Origin: Parasediminibacterium sp051861445
Lineage (GTDB): Bacteria > Bacteroidota > Bacteroidia > Chitinophagales > Chitinophagaceae
Length of the DNA: 64,000 bases
Reading direction: 5' to 3'
Assembly (NCBI GenBank): GCA_051861445.1
Contig: JBHYCS010000002.1
Coordinates: 1-64,000 of the forward strand
Both the position numbers and the translations under genes were made by a program. The notes beneath the pieces are model-generated. The model had not been told where the DNA came from. It was given only the letters and a program-made list of their open reading frames with translations, and did no database searches. The stretch's first letter is position 1. Each line of letters starts with the position of its first letter. This document shows, piece by piece, positions 45,895 to 55,716 of the stretch.

Positions 45895-48800
45895 ATGATA
45901 AGTACGGAATCGAAGTTTTCTTTTACAAGCACACAATTAAATAGATTGTTTCCTTTCTACATGCTTATTGATGCCGATTTGCGTATTGTAGAAAAAGGAG
46001 TAAGTCTAAAAAAAATTACCCAACATGCAGAAATAAATGCTTTATTCAACAGTTGCTTTAGTGTAAAAAGACCAGAAATTAATACGTTTACTTTCGATAA
46101 CTTAAAAACATTCACCAATAAACTCATTATTTTTCAATACAATTTAGGCAAAACATTTACCCTAAAAGGACAACTAGAATATATTGAAGCAACCAATGAA
46201 TTGTTGTTTTTAGGTACTCCTTGGTTTAAATCGATCGAAGAAATTAAAGATAATGAACTTACGCTTAATCATTTTGCAGCACATGACCCTTTAGTAGATT
46301 TATTGCATTTAATAAAAGCACAAGAAATTGTAAATAACGATAGCAAAAGCCTATTAACCACCATTAACAAACAAAAGAACGATTTAAAGAAGTTTTCACT
46401 AATTGCCCAAGAAACTGTAAATGGAGTTATTATTGCCGATGCAAAAGGCAAAATTGAATGGATTAATAGAGCATTTTCTACCATTACTGGTTACAGTTTA
46501 GAAGAAGTTGTTGGTAAAACACCCGGCAGCTTTTTACAAGGAAACAATACCGATAAAAACACAATTAACTATTTAAGACGCCAAATACAATCTGCCCTTC
46601 CTTTTGAGTGTGAAATATTGAATTATAGCAAGCAAGGCAAACCTTATTGGGTAAAAATAAATGGCCAGCCTATTTTTGATATTAACGGAAATGTGCAACA
46701 ATTTTTTGCTTTAGAAGAAGATATTACACAACGAAAGTTTGCAGAAGAATCGTTAAGAATTGCAGAAGAAAGATGGCAATTTGCTTTAGAAGGTGCAGGT
46801 GATGGTGTTTGGGAATATGATAGTATAGAAAACAAAACCTTCTTTTCAGTAGCCTACAAAAAAATGCTTGGATACGAAGATGATGAATTGAAGAGTGATG
46901 TTGCAGAGTTTAGAAGCAGAGTGCATCCTGAAGATTTACACTTAATTGATAAGGATGATGAGGCATATCAAAAAGGGCTTATCAATCATCATAAAAGAGA
47001 ATATAGAATTAGAAATAAACAAGGTGAATACATTTGGATTTCTGATAGAGGAATGGTTATATCTAGAGATGAACAAAATAAGCCTACCAGATTTATTGGT
47101 ACACACACAGATATTACCGATAAAAAAATTGCAGAACAAAAATTAGAAGAACAAAGAAAATTTTATGAAGGTGTATTAAATGAAATTCCTTCAGACATTG
47201 CTGTTTTTGATGCAGAACATCGATACTTATTTTTAAATCCGATTGCCGTTAAAGATGAAGTGTTAAGAAAATGGATGATTGGCAAAAAAGATGAAGATTA
47301 TTGTTTGCTAAAAAACAAACCCATGTCAATTGCACATGATAGAAGAACACTTTTTAATCAGGTAGTTGAGAGCAAACAAATGTTGGTTTGGGAAGAAACA
47401 ATTACCAATAAACATGGAGAAACCGAATATCATTTACGCAATATGTACCCTGTTTTAAACGAACAAGGCAATGTAAAAATGGTAATTGGTTATGGAATGA
47501 ATATTACCGAAAGACGCACTATTGAGAAAGAAATTGAAAGAAAAGAAAAACGCTATAGAGATTTATTTAACTACAGCCAAGCCCTTATTTGCACACATGA
47601 TTTAGATGGTAATATTTTATCGGTAAATCCAGCTATTTGTAATTTATTAGGGTATTCATCTGACGAAATGATTGGACAAAACTTAACAGCATTTATTGAA
47701 GAAAGAGATGCAGACAAGTTTAAAACAAACTATTTAAGCATCATTCAAAAAGAAGAAGTTGCCAATGGCTTGTTTAAAGTACTTAATAAAAATGGTAATA
47801 GTTTATACCTACTATATAAAAACTACAAAGTAATTGAAGATGGTTTGCAACCATATGTAATTGGTTTTTCTCAAGATATAACAGATCGTATTAAAGCCGA
47901 AAACGAGTTGTTAATTGCTAAGAAAATGACAGAAGATTCTGCCTTGGCAAAAGAGAAGTTTTTAGCTAACATGAGCCATGAGATAAGGACACCAATGAAT
48001 GGTATTTTAGGCATAGCTGGCTTAATTTCTAAAACTAAACTTACCATCCAACAACAAAACTATGTAAAGCTTATAAAAGAGTCTGCCAATAATTTATTGG
48101 TAATAGTAAACGATGTATTGGACATTGAAAAAATTGCTGCCGGCAAATTAGAGTTTGAAAGTTTACATTTTGATATTGGTGAAAAACTTCAAACCACATT
48201 ACAATCTTTTCAATACAAAGCAGAAGAGAAGGGTGTTTTCTTACAACTCATTAACAACTTACCTAAAAATTTAGTGGTTAAAGGCGACCCGTTTAGGCTG
48301 AGTCAAATCTTCAATAATTTAATTAGTAATGCCCTGAAATTTACACAAAAAGGTAGCATTACAATTAGTGCTGAAACGGTGAGCGTAAATGAAAAAGAAA
48401 CTGAATTGCAGTTTAAGGTTATCGATTCTGGTATAGGCATAAGCAATGATAAACTAGCTATTATTTTCGATCCATTTATTCAAGCATCAACTGATACTAC
48501 AAGAAAATATGGTGGCACAGGTTTAGGGCTAACAATTTGTAAAAGCCTTGTAGAAATGCAGGGTGGCCAAATAAGTGTTACAAGTAAAGAAAATGTAGGT
48601 ACAACATTTACCTTTATTATTCCATTTGATTTAGGTAACGAAAATGAAATTATTAAAGACAACGATCTTACGGGTATTGATCAAGAAAAACTTGGCAAAA
48701 AAAGAATATTAGTTGCAGAAGATGTAGAATTGAACCGATTTATTATTAAACATATTTTAGAATCTTGGGGCGTTGAAATTGATATTGCCTACAATGGTTT

Positions 48801-49470
48801 TGATGCTGTAGAAAAAGTAAAAACCAATCATTACGATTTGATTTTAATGGATATACAAATGCCGGTAATGGACGGAATTGAAGCTACCAAAGCAATTAGA
48901 GAATTAACCGATAGTAATAAAGCCAACATTCCAATTATTGCTCTTACAGCAAATGCTTTAAAAGGAAACGAAAGTATATACTTAGATGCAGGCATGAATG
49001 CCTCTGTAACCAAACCTTACACCGAACAAAAACTATTTAGTACTGTAAATAATTTTTTAAGTACTGAACCTGATATTAAAAACATTGAAGATGCTTCTAT
49101 TTTAACAAATACGACTATAGAAGAGCGTTTATATAACTTAGATACCATTAACCAACTTGGTAACAACAGTGCCGTTTTTGCAAAGTCGTTACTTAAAATG
49201 TTTATTGAAAAAGTGCCTTCAGATGTTGATAAAATGGTTGCATTATGTCAAGAAGAAAACTGGCAACAAATTGCATTTTTAACACACAAACTTAAAGCAA
49301 CAATTCATAGCCTAAACATTAATAGTCTTAAACCTATAATAGAAATATTAGAGCATATTGATAAACATTCTATGCTAGAAAAAGTTGCCATTGTTTCATT
49401 AGTAAATGAGTTTAAAAACTACATTGATATTGTTGTTGAACAAATGAAAGCAGATTTAGAAAATATGTAG
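45895..49470 (+). CDS. HNOBA/PAS hybrid sensor histidine kinase with receiver and Hpt
   Basis: 1191 residues. The N-terminus (about 10-135) matches the HNOBA domain of soluble guanylate cyclase: 'LNRLFPFYMLIDADLRIVEKG', 'GKTFTLKGQLEY', 'LLFLGTPWF', 'HFAAHDPLVDLL'. A coiled stretch leads to four PAS domains (about 167-285, 291-410, 420-545, 552-670). HisKA has His695 in 'MSHEIRTPMNG'; the ATPase domain has 'NALKFTQ', 'DSGIGI' and 'GTGLGLTI'. A receiver with Asp986 ('LILMDIQMPVMDG') and an Hpt-like end with His1131 ('FLTHKLKATIHSL') complete an internal phosphorelay. No membrane segment was seen. With the H-NOX gene it forms a predicted NO-sensing relay; the output regulator is not adjacent. 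Confidence 0.93.
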   Translation: MISTESKFSFTSTQLNRLFPFYMLIDADLRIVEKGVSLKKITQHAEINALFNSCFSVKRPEINTFTFDNLKTFTNKLIIFQYNLGKTFTLKGQLEYIEATNELLFLGTPWFKSIEEIKDNELTLNHFAAHDPLVDLLHLIKAQEIVNNDSKSLLTTINKQKNDLKKFSLIAQETVNGVIIADAKGKIEWINRAFSTITGYSLEEVVGKTPGSFLQGNNTDKNTINYLRRQIQSALPFECEILNYSKQGKPYWVKINGQPIFDINGNVQQFFALEEDITQRKFAEESLRIAEERWQFALEGAGDGVWEYDSIENKTFFSVAYKKMLGYEDDELKSDVAEFRSRVHPEDLHLIDKDDEAYQKGLINHHKREYRIRNKQGEYIWISDRGMVISRDEQNKPTRFIGTHTDITDKKIAEQKLEEQRKFYEGVLNEIPSDIAVFDAEHRYLFLNPIAVKDEVLRKWMIGKKDEDYCLLKNKPMSIAHDRRTLFNQVVESKQMLVWEETITNKHGETEYHLRNMYPVLNEQGNVKMVIGYGMNITERRTIEKEIERKEKRYRDLFNYSQALICTHDLDGNILSVNPAICNLLGYSSDEMIGQNLTAFIEERDADKFKTNYLSIIQKEEVANGLFKVLNKNGNSLYLLYKNYKVIEDGLQPYVIGFSQDITDRIKAENELLIAKKMTEDSALAKEKFLANMSHEIRTPMNGILGIAGLISKTKLTIQQQNYVKLIKESANNLLVIVNDVLDIEKIAAGKLEFESLHFDIGEKLQTTLQSFQYKAEEKGVFLQLINNLPKNLVVKGDPFRLSQIFNNLISNALKFTQKGSITISAETVSVNEKETELQFKVIDSGIGISNDKLAIIFDPFIQASTDTTRKYGGTGLGLTICKSLVEMQGGQISVTSKENVGTTFTFIIPFDLGNENEIIKDNDLTGIDQEKLGKKRILVAEDVELNRFIIKHILESWGVEIDIAYNGFDAVEKVKTNHYDLILMDIQMPVMDGIEATKAIRELTDSNKANIPIIALTANALKGNESIYLDAGMNASVTKPYTEQKLFSTVNNFLSTEPDIKNIEDASILTNTTIEERLYNLDTINQLGNNSAVFAKSLLKMFIEKVPSDVDKMVALCQEENWQQIAFLTHKLKATIHSLNINSLKPIIEILEHIDKHSMLEKVAIVSLVNEFKNYIDIVVEQMKADLENM

Positions 49471-49480
49471 CAAAAAGGTA

Positions 49481-50002
49481 TTAACTCAATATAATATTTT
49501 TTTCTAATACAATAAAATGAAGTGGCTCTACAGGAATGCCAAATAATTCATCAATATCAAAAGGTTTTGTTTCACCAGTTGGTACATAACCATTTCGTTT
49601 ATACCACTCAATTAATTCTGTACGCAAATCTATCACTGTCATAAAAATGGCAGAAAGTAATTTCTCTTTTGCATACGCTTCTGCTGCTTGCAACAACTGT
49701 TTACCAATACCTTTTGCTTGTTGCAAAGGTGATACAGAAAGCATTCCTAAATACAGTTTTGTATCTTGAATTTGCAAATGAACACAACCAACCAACTCAT
49801 TGTCATTATTATTAAATTCTAAAATTATAGATTGGTTATCGGCAAAAATATCTTCAATATCAGAGCGGTCTGTTCTTAAACTTCCTTTTAATAAATGAGC
49901 TTCTGTAGTCCAACCTTTTGTAGAAGATTCTCCTCGGTATGCACTATTTACAAGCTGTACTAAAGCATCTATATTTTCTGGCTTTGCAATGGTTATTGGC
50001 AT
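49481..50002 (-). CDS. GNAT-family N-acetyltransferase
   Basis: 173 residues. The acetyl-CoA loop is 'LSVSPLQQAKGIGKQLL', preceded by the strand 'LYLGML'; 'WYKRNGYVPTGE' closes the fold. It transfers an acetyl group to an unknown amine in the cytoplasm. The start 'MPITIAKPENIDALVQLVNSAYRG' is a normal GNAT beginning. Convergent with the hybrid kinase gene. Confidence 0.9.
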   Translation of the reverse strand: MPITIAKPENIDALVQLVNSAYRGESSTKGWTTEAHLLKGSLRTDRSDIEDIFADNQSIILEFNNNDNELVGCVHLQIQDTKLYLGMLSVSPLQQAKGIGKQLLQAAEAYAKEKLLSAIFMTVIDLRTELIEWYKRNGYVPTGETKPFDIDELFGIPVEPLHFIVLEKNIILS

Positions 50003-50061
50003 CTTAACTTTATTTGAAAATGCGAATTAAACGAATAAAGTTTACTAGCCACAATTTCTTT

Positions 50062-50403
50062 TTAAAAAATAGTTATTGTTTGTTTATTGGCCAATGCACT
50101 TACAACATAGGTTGGTGTTTGACTATCAATTCTATTACCTCCCATTACATTATCAACTTGTAAACTAGTTGCAACATATAATTTTGTACCTGCAGCAAAT
50201 TTGAATTGTTTTGGAACAAACGGAAATAAATAAAATACACTTGTACTATTACCAACATCGTTTGGCGAATAACCGATTAAAACAATTTTTTTAGGTAAAA
50301 ATGTATTGTTTTTAAAAACAACCTTTTGCAAATTAGCCGACGATTGTGCCAAAACAAATAAGCTGAAAAAACAGAAACAAGAGGTGAAAATTATTTTTTT
50401 CAT
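50062..50403 (-). CDS. Small secreted protein of unknown function
   Basis: 113 residues with a clear signal peptide (MKKIIFTSCFCFFSLFVLAQ). The mature part is beta-rich ('LQKVVFKNNTFLPKKIVLIGY', 'FKFAAGTKLYVATS', 'YVVSALANKQTITIF') and has no Cys after the signal. It may be a single beta-sandwich domain. It lies 82 bp downstream of the AraC-type regulator gene in the same direction. No family recognised. Confidence 0.75.
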   Translation of the reverse strand: MKKIIFTSCFCFFSLFVLAQSSANLQKVVFKNNTFLPKKIVLIGYSPNDVGNSTSVFYLFPFVPKQFKFAAGTKLYVATSLQVDNVMGGNRIDSQTPTYVVSALANKQTITIF

Positions 50404-50485
50404 GATCTAAATTTTCAGCAAAAATCATTTTCTCATCAATGGCAATCGCCTCAAAACATGATTTGAGACAAAGTAAGGTATTGTT

Positions 50486-51718
50486 TTAAGACGATTGTTC
50501 TATCCATTCTTTCGGACTTTTCTGTGTTACTTTTTTAAATGCTCTATTAAAAGTGGCTTTACTATTAAATCCGCAATCAAAGGCTATTCCTAAAAGGGTT
50601 TGTTTTTTATGTTCACCTTGCTGCAACATTTCTATCACCATTTGTACTCGATAATAATTAATAAAGTCATTAAAATTCATACCAAAGCCTTTATTAATTG
50701 TTTTAGATAAAATAGAGGCATTGGTTTTTAACCTTTTTGAAAGATCGGTTAACGATAGTTCTGCATTTTTATACAACTCGTTTCCTACTATTTCTTCCAA
50801 TAGCTTTTCTTTCCATTCATTTATTTTATGTAGTTCAACTGTATCTTCTTCTATAGCAACGGTATTGTTGTTTGGTTCTACTTCTTCAAAAATTGTAAAA
50901 GTTTCTTCTTGTAATTGTTGGTTAGGTGCAGATAATAAAAGGGTTGTTTGCTGTGTAAATAAATTGGTTTTAAAATACATTTTGGTTTTTACAGCATTGG
51001 CATATCCTGAAACTGCTATGTAATAAAATAGAATAGAAAATGCAAAAAATCCCCACCAATTTCCACCATAGTCTACATCAATGAAAATAGACAGTATAAA
51101 AAAGAAAATTCGTACAATTAAAATTCCTAAAAAAGCAATCAAAAAATTTCGAACCCAAGTAAACAAAACAGTATCGGCATAACTCGTTACTTGTTGTACC
51201 AATTGTTTATAAACCGTATAATATTTTAGGCTTGATAAAAAGTAAATAATCATACTAACACAACCTAAAATTTGATACCAAGCAGCAAAATCTTTATCGG
51301 CTCCATCTGCATAAAAGTAGTATTCATGCAAAATGCATTTATCTGTAATAAATACAATGAGTGCGTATAGCAAGTATAAAATACCTGGTATAAAATGCAA
51401 GCTATCTTTTTTACGAAACTGAAAAGATGGGTTTAGCAAACTTTGTACATAAAAAAATACAATTGGCCCCATAAAAAACAAATGCTGAAATGGAATGTAA
51501 AACAAGATGTCTCTGTACGGTTGAGTATCGTACCAGCCTGCAAAACCTAGCATCCAAGGAGCAATGTATAAAACAGAGAGCAGAAGAAATAAGCCTAGCC
51601 ATTTATCTGCATTCGTATCATTAGCAATGCCCTTTTTAAAAAGCAAAAAGCAATACACCAATCCGTGTACAAAAAATATAAGCAGTATAGAGCTGTAAAA
51701 GCCAAAATAGAAATACAT
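50486..51718 (-). CDS. Membrane-anchored AraC-family regulator
   Basis: 410 residues. About seven hydrophobic helices fill the first ~250 residues ('ILLIFFVHGLVYCFLLF', 'LGLFLLLSVLYIAPWML' and so on). A linker rich in Gln and Glu follows, then two AraC helix-turn-helix units (about 305-405: 'LSLTDLSKRLKTNASILSKTI', 'TLLGIAFDCGFNSKATFNRAF', ending 'TQKSPKEWI'). Such proteins sense something at the inner membrane and bind DNA directly. The signal and targets are unknown; the neighbouring small secreted gene may be one. Confidence 0.9.
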   Translation of the reverse strand: MYFYFGFYSSILLIFFVHGLVYCFLLFKKGIANDTNADKWLGLFLLLSVLYIAPWMLGFAGWYDTQPYRDILFYIPFQHLFFMGPIVFFYVQSLLNPSFQFRKKDSLHFIPGILYLLYALIVFITDKCILHEYYFYADGADKDFAAWYQILGCVSMIIYFLSSLKYYTVYKQLVQQVTSYADTVLFTWVRNFLIAFLGILIVRIFFFILSIFIDVDYGGNWWGFFAFSILFYYIAVSGYANAVKTKMYFKTNLFTQQTTLLLSAPNQQLQEETFTIFEEVEPNNNTVAIEEDTVELHKINEWKEKLLEEIVGNELYKNAELSLTDLSKRLKTNASILSKTINKGFGMNFNDFINYYRVQMVIEMLQQGEHKKQTLLGIAFDCGFNSKATFNRAFKKVTQKSPKEWIEQSS

Positions 51719-51770
51719 TATTTGAAGATAAATGTATTCTCGTAATTAAATGAATAGAGAAAAAAACGGT

Positions 51771-54260
51771 TTATTGTTTGATGAATAATGGAACGGTTTT
51801 GTATGTAACATTTCTACTTTCAATAGATAATGCGTACAGGCCATTTACCGTTTTATTTTGAATATTTAAAGGAACAGTATTAATACCTTTTGATGCATTA
51901 AAAACGGTTTTATATACTAATTTACCACTAGCAATATCCATTACCTTAATTGTTACATTGGCAGGCACGTTACTTTTAAATGCACATGTAAACAATCCAT
52001 TTGTTACAGGATTAGGAAATACTCGAACTTCTTGTTCTGCTACTAGATTAATATACTCAAAGTTTTGTTTACTAAATACAACATTGCTAAATGCAGCATC
52101 AATATCTGTTGCATTTCCAGAAGGAATTTCTATGGAAAACACAACTGTTGTAATATCATTTGCCAACAATGTCTTATTGCTAATAGCACTTGTAAACGAC
52201 TTTAAATCGATAGCATAATTTTGCATGCTTTCACCTAAAGGCATGGTATACGTATATTGATCTTCAAATCGAGTAATTGATTTTTTAAGAATAGTTATAC
52301 GTAAAATGTTGTTGCCCTTTGCACTAAAACGAATAGATTGATAATCGGTTAAATTTTCGCTTCCACCTCCACCTTTTAAAACCTTAAATGCAGTAATATA
52401 ATTAGAAGATTTTGCTTGAAACTGAACATTTCTAAATAATGGATATTCGTTTGCTACTATTTTGTTTGCAGTTGCATTGCTAACAACAAACTTACTTACT
52501 TTGGTAGTTGTGGTGTCGTAATTTAATGCCCAAGTTCCATCGCTCATGTATAACAAATCTTGCACTTGGTTATTTACCAAAAGTCTACAATCACTTTCAT
52601 AAGCATCGTTTACAGGTATTGCTATGGTAGATATTGCATTTGGTGCAATTGGTAGCGTAACTGTTTTTGTTTGCTTGTTCGAAAACTCATTCAAACGTTC
52701 ATCCATCTCAAAAACAATTGAGCTATTGTTTGATTTATTGTTCACTTTTAAAACAATGTTTTCTTTTATTCTTCTCCCCTCCATAACATATACTAACGGT
52801 AACGGATTTTTATTGCCAATCATTTCTATTGGAGCAATAGCTTCTACTTTTTTCAAAACCTCTAACAACAAGTCTGTTACTAAATAGGGTGCAGTTGCCC
52901 AAAGTTGAAAATTGTACATTTCTTCTTCATTTACATAATCCTTAGTTAACCAATTAGATTGTAAAGAAAAAGTAGGTCTACCCATTTTTGTTCCTAATGT
53001 AAAACTGGTAGCATATTCAATTACATTGTTTTCTTTTTGTAAAGTATAGCGTACAAAATTTAAACCACGAAGTGTAAAGTTTTCAACTTGCAATAACTTA
53101 CCTTCTTTTAATCGATCACAGATGGGTTTTGTATGCGTATAAACAGAGCCTAATGTTTTCGTAGCAAAAGCTACAGCTTTACACTTTTGTTGCAATGTAA
53201 AATCGATTGATTGTACTTCTACCGCATTTGTAAAGTTGGTTAAATCTGTAGGTGTTGTAATATAAGCCGTGTAACCATTATCATAAACCCTTGTTGGCAT
53301 TACATTTTCTAACTTAACGTTCTGTGTACTAAATGTAGCAACAGAATTGTTTACAATAGTTGCATTTTGCAAAGGTGTAAGTAGCTTATAATTAACACTT
53401 ACATGTTCTCCTTTTTTATATTGTTTAAATGTTCGTTGAGCTATTATATCACCTAAACTCTCACTTTCTAATCCACCAGAATTACCTGTGTATACGCTAT
53501 CACCTACAGTTACAATAGGCGGTAAACTATCTACATCAGCAATATTTTTTTTGGGTAAAACTGTTGCATATACTAGTAAATCGTTAAAATCATTATCTGT
53601 AACTGTATCTCTTCTAATATCTTCAAAGCCCATCACAATTCTATTAGAATTTGTATCGTTTATAAAAACGATGTGCTTTTTTAAGGCAACTGAATCTTCA
53701 GGATTAAATCTAGAATTTGAAAACAAACTCCATCTTCCTGCAGTAACAGTGCTGCCATTCCATCCATCAGCAATTAACACAAAACCAATTCCTGTTTTTC
53801 CAGGAAATGTTCCTAAAAAAACTTTATCACCAGCTGTTAATCCTCCACCAAAACCACCTTTTGAGGCATTTGGAAAAATAATTTTAATATTATTGGGTGA
53901 AGGTGGAGTTGTTAAAGGGGCATCTGTATTAAATAAATAATAGCCTAAAGCATTTCTATAAGTTGCACCTTCATCTACAAACGTAATCCATACATCTGCT
54001 GAATCTTTTAAGTTAATGGTTTCAGGCTTGGTGCTTGTTAAATAAGTGGGATTATAAATAGGTACAGGCCTATATTCGGGTAAAGTAGCTTCTACATTAT
54101 TTCTAAATGCAACAGAAATAGTATCTCTTGGTGTAATTAAATAATTTGGTGTTCCTTCAAAATTGTACGTTCCAATGTAGCTATATTGTGCATTTCCTCT
54201 TTGTAGAAATGAAGTAGAAAGTAAACATATTAAACAATATAGTAAATATTTACAACGCAT
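51771..54260 (-). CDS. DUF4114 surface protein with T9SS sorting tail
   Basis: 829 residues from the ATG at 54260, which opens a signal peptide (MRCKYLLYCLICLLSTSF...GNAQ); a 43-codon upstream extension gives a poor N-terminus. A DUF4114 domain lies at about 100-230 ('IADGWNGSTVTAGRWSLFSN', 'IVMGFEDIRRDTVTDNDFND'), the latter acidic loop looking calcium-binding. The middle 400 residues are beta-rich and unrecognised, with a carbohydrate-binding-like stretch around 620-740. The C-terminal 'VRVFPNPVTNGLFTC' starts a type A sorting tail. Probably a cell-surface structural or adhesion protein. Confidence 0.85.
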   Translation of the reverse strand: MRCKYLLYCLICLLSTSFLQRGNAQYSYIGTYNFEGTPNYLITPRDTISVAFRNNVEATLPEYRPVPIYNPTYLTSTKPETINLKDSADVWITFVDEGATYRNALGYYLFNTDAPLTTPPSPNNIKIIFPNASKGGFGGGLTAGDKVFLGTFPGKTGIGFVLIADGWNGSTVTAGRWSLFSNSRFNPEDSVALKKHIVFINDTNSNRIVMGFEDIRRDTVTDNDFNDLLVYATVLPKKNIADVDSLPPIVTVGDSVYTGNSGGLESESLGDIIAQRTFKQYKKGEHVSVNYKLLTPLQNATIVNNSVATFSTQNVKLENVMPTRVYDNGYTAYITTPTDLTNFTNAVEVQSIDFTLQQKCKAVAFATKTLGSVYTHTKPICDRLKEGKLLQVENFTLRGLNFVRYTLQKENNVIEYATSFTLGTKMGRPTFSLQSNWLTKDYVNEEEMYNFQLWATAPYLVTDLLLEVLKKVEAIAPIEMIGNKNPLPLVYVMEGRRIKENIVLKVNNKSNNSSIVFEMDERLNEFSNKQTKTVTLPIAPNAISTIAIPVNDAYESDCRLLVNNQVQDLLYMSDGTWALNYDTTTTKVSKFVVSNATANKIVANEYPLFRNVQFQAKSSNYITAFKVLKGGGGSENLTDYQSIRFSAKGNNILRITILKKSITRFEDQYTYTMPLGESMQNYAIDLKSFTSAISNKTLLANDITTVVFSIEIPSGNATDIDAAFSNVVFSKQNFEYINLVAEQEVRVFPNPVTNGLFTCAFKSNVPANVTIKVMDIASGKLVYKTVFNASKGINTVPLNIQNKTVNGLYALSIESRNVTYKTVPLFIKQ

Positions 54261-54396
54261 AATTAAGTGCAAAGCTATAGTATAAATACTACAAAAAAGC
54301 TTGTGAACCGTAAATAGTACAATTTCTACAACTCTTAACATAGATATTTGTAGTAGAATATCCTTTTTACGCCATGAAATATTATTCAAAAAATAC

Positions 54397-55533
54397 TCAG
54401 TTTTTAATTTTGAATAGATCTTTTAGCATTTTTTTAAAAATGCGTTTTGCAAAAACGGTATCATAAATAGGCAAAAAACGCCAATAGCCTTTGTAATTAA
54501 ATAACCACCTACAAATGCCAACAAAGTCTTTTTGTTTAATGCAACGTCTAAAATCTCTATCAAAAATGGCAATTTCTATTTCTTTGTTTAAAGGTGTTGT
54601 TGTAGGGAAATAAATTCTGATTTTACCTTGCGTCATTTCACGAAGTGCATAAATAAAATTACTCTCCATAAATCTGCTATACACCATCCAAGCGTTGGCT
54701 CTTAAATCAGCTTCAATTAAATAATATGTATTGCGTTGAGGGTGAAATATGTATTGCATACTTGCAAATCCATTAATACCAAATGCTAATCCTGTTTTTT
54801 GTAGTTCTTTTGCTAAAACTTCATTTTTGTAATACAATCGTCTTGTGGTAAAAGAAAATTTTCCATACATGTACGATAATATTTTTGAAGCATTGTAAGC
54901 TACCAATTTACCATCTTTAAAAACGGCTTCTACGCCAATATCTTCTCCTTCTATAAATTCTTGCAACACCAATTGATGGGTAGATTTTACTTTTTGTAAA
55001 CAATTTTCAAATTCGTTTGGTGTTGCACAAAACTGAATACCTAAACCTGAAAAACTAAAGTTTTCTTTTAATAAAATAGGAAATTGTAAATATGAAAAAA
55101 TCGTTTCAGTTGTAGTTTCAGGCGTATAGTTAATAAATTTTGGCGTTGCAATATTGTATTGTAGACAAGCGGCTGATAATCCTGCTTTTGAAGATAAAAT
55201 ATATCGGTTCTCAATTTTTGTAAGTGGTAATATTTTTGAGAATAAAATGTCGTTGGTAATTGTTTCGTTCATTATTCTTACCGTTACGTCATCTAACAAC
55301 AACACCCAATTATAGAAATCTTGCTTTTGTTGCACTAACTCAATAAGTTGCTGAGCAAATTCTTGTTCATTGTTTGATGCTTCAATCCATTGATCATGAA
55401 ATGAATTTGCAGTAAGCCAAGATTCTTTTGCACAAAAAATATGTACGTTGCAATCTGCTTTTTTAAATAAATAAGGAATTTCTGCTGGTGCGTCAAAAAA
55501 AGCACCTACAGATGCTAACAATACATTATACAT
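54397..55533 (-). CDS. ATP-grasp family protein of a glycan cluster
   Basis: 378 residues. The N-terminal 'YNVLLASVGAFFDAPAEIPY' is a pre-ATP-grasp Rossmann-like fold. The nucleotide part includes 'FPILLKENFSFSGLGIQF', 'LVLQEFIEGEDIGVEAVF' and the metal site near 'YYLIEADLRANAW'. ATP-grasp enzymes ligate a carboxylate to an amine or thiol via an acyl phosphate. Lying divergently beside the flippase gene it may decorate a glycan with an amino acid or similar group; this is inference from context. Confidence 0.82.
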   Translation of the reverse strand: MYNVLLASVGAFFDAPAEIPYLFKKADCNVHIFCAKESWLTANSFHDQWIEASNNEQEFAQQLIELVQQKQDFYNWVLLLDDVTVRIMNETITNDILFSKILPLTKIENRYILSSKAGLSAACLQYNIATPKFINYTPETTTETIFSYLQFPILLKENFSFSGLGIQFCATPNEFENCLQKVKSTHQLVLQEFIEGEDIGVEAVFKDGKLVAYNASKILSYMYGKFSFTTRRLYYKNEVLAKELQKTGLAFGINGFASMQYIFHPQRNTYYLIEADLRANAWMVYSRFMESNFIYALREMTQGKIRIYFPTTTPLNKEIEIAIFDRDFRRCIKQKDFVGICRWLFNYKGYWRFLPIYDTVFAKRIFKKMLKDLFKIKN

Positions 55534-55716
55534 TAGTTTCTATTAGATATTTTAAACTCCTTTGAAGTTGGCATTAGGCACAACAATGTGTTGAATGAAA
55601 TACGAATGTAAGCAGCAATTTAATTGAACATATAGAATAAATTATTGAAAAATTCGAAAAAAATCTTGAATTTTATCGATTGTACCCTTGTTTTAATCAG
55701 TGTATAGACAACCAAA

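Noticed and set aside
53488..53940. Plus-strand 150-residue frame inside the DUF4114 gene
   Set aside because: Antisense to a well-supported T9SS protein; no signal, domain or start context.
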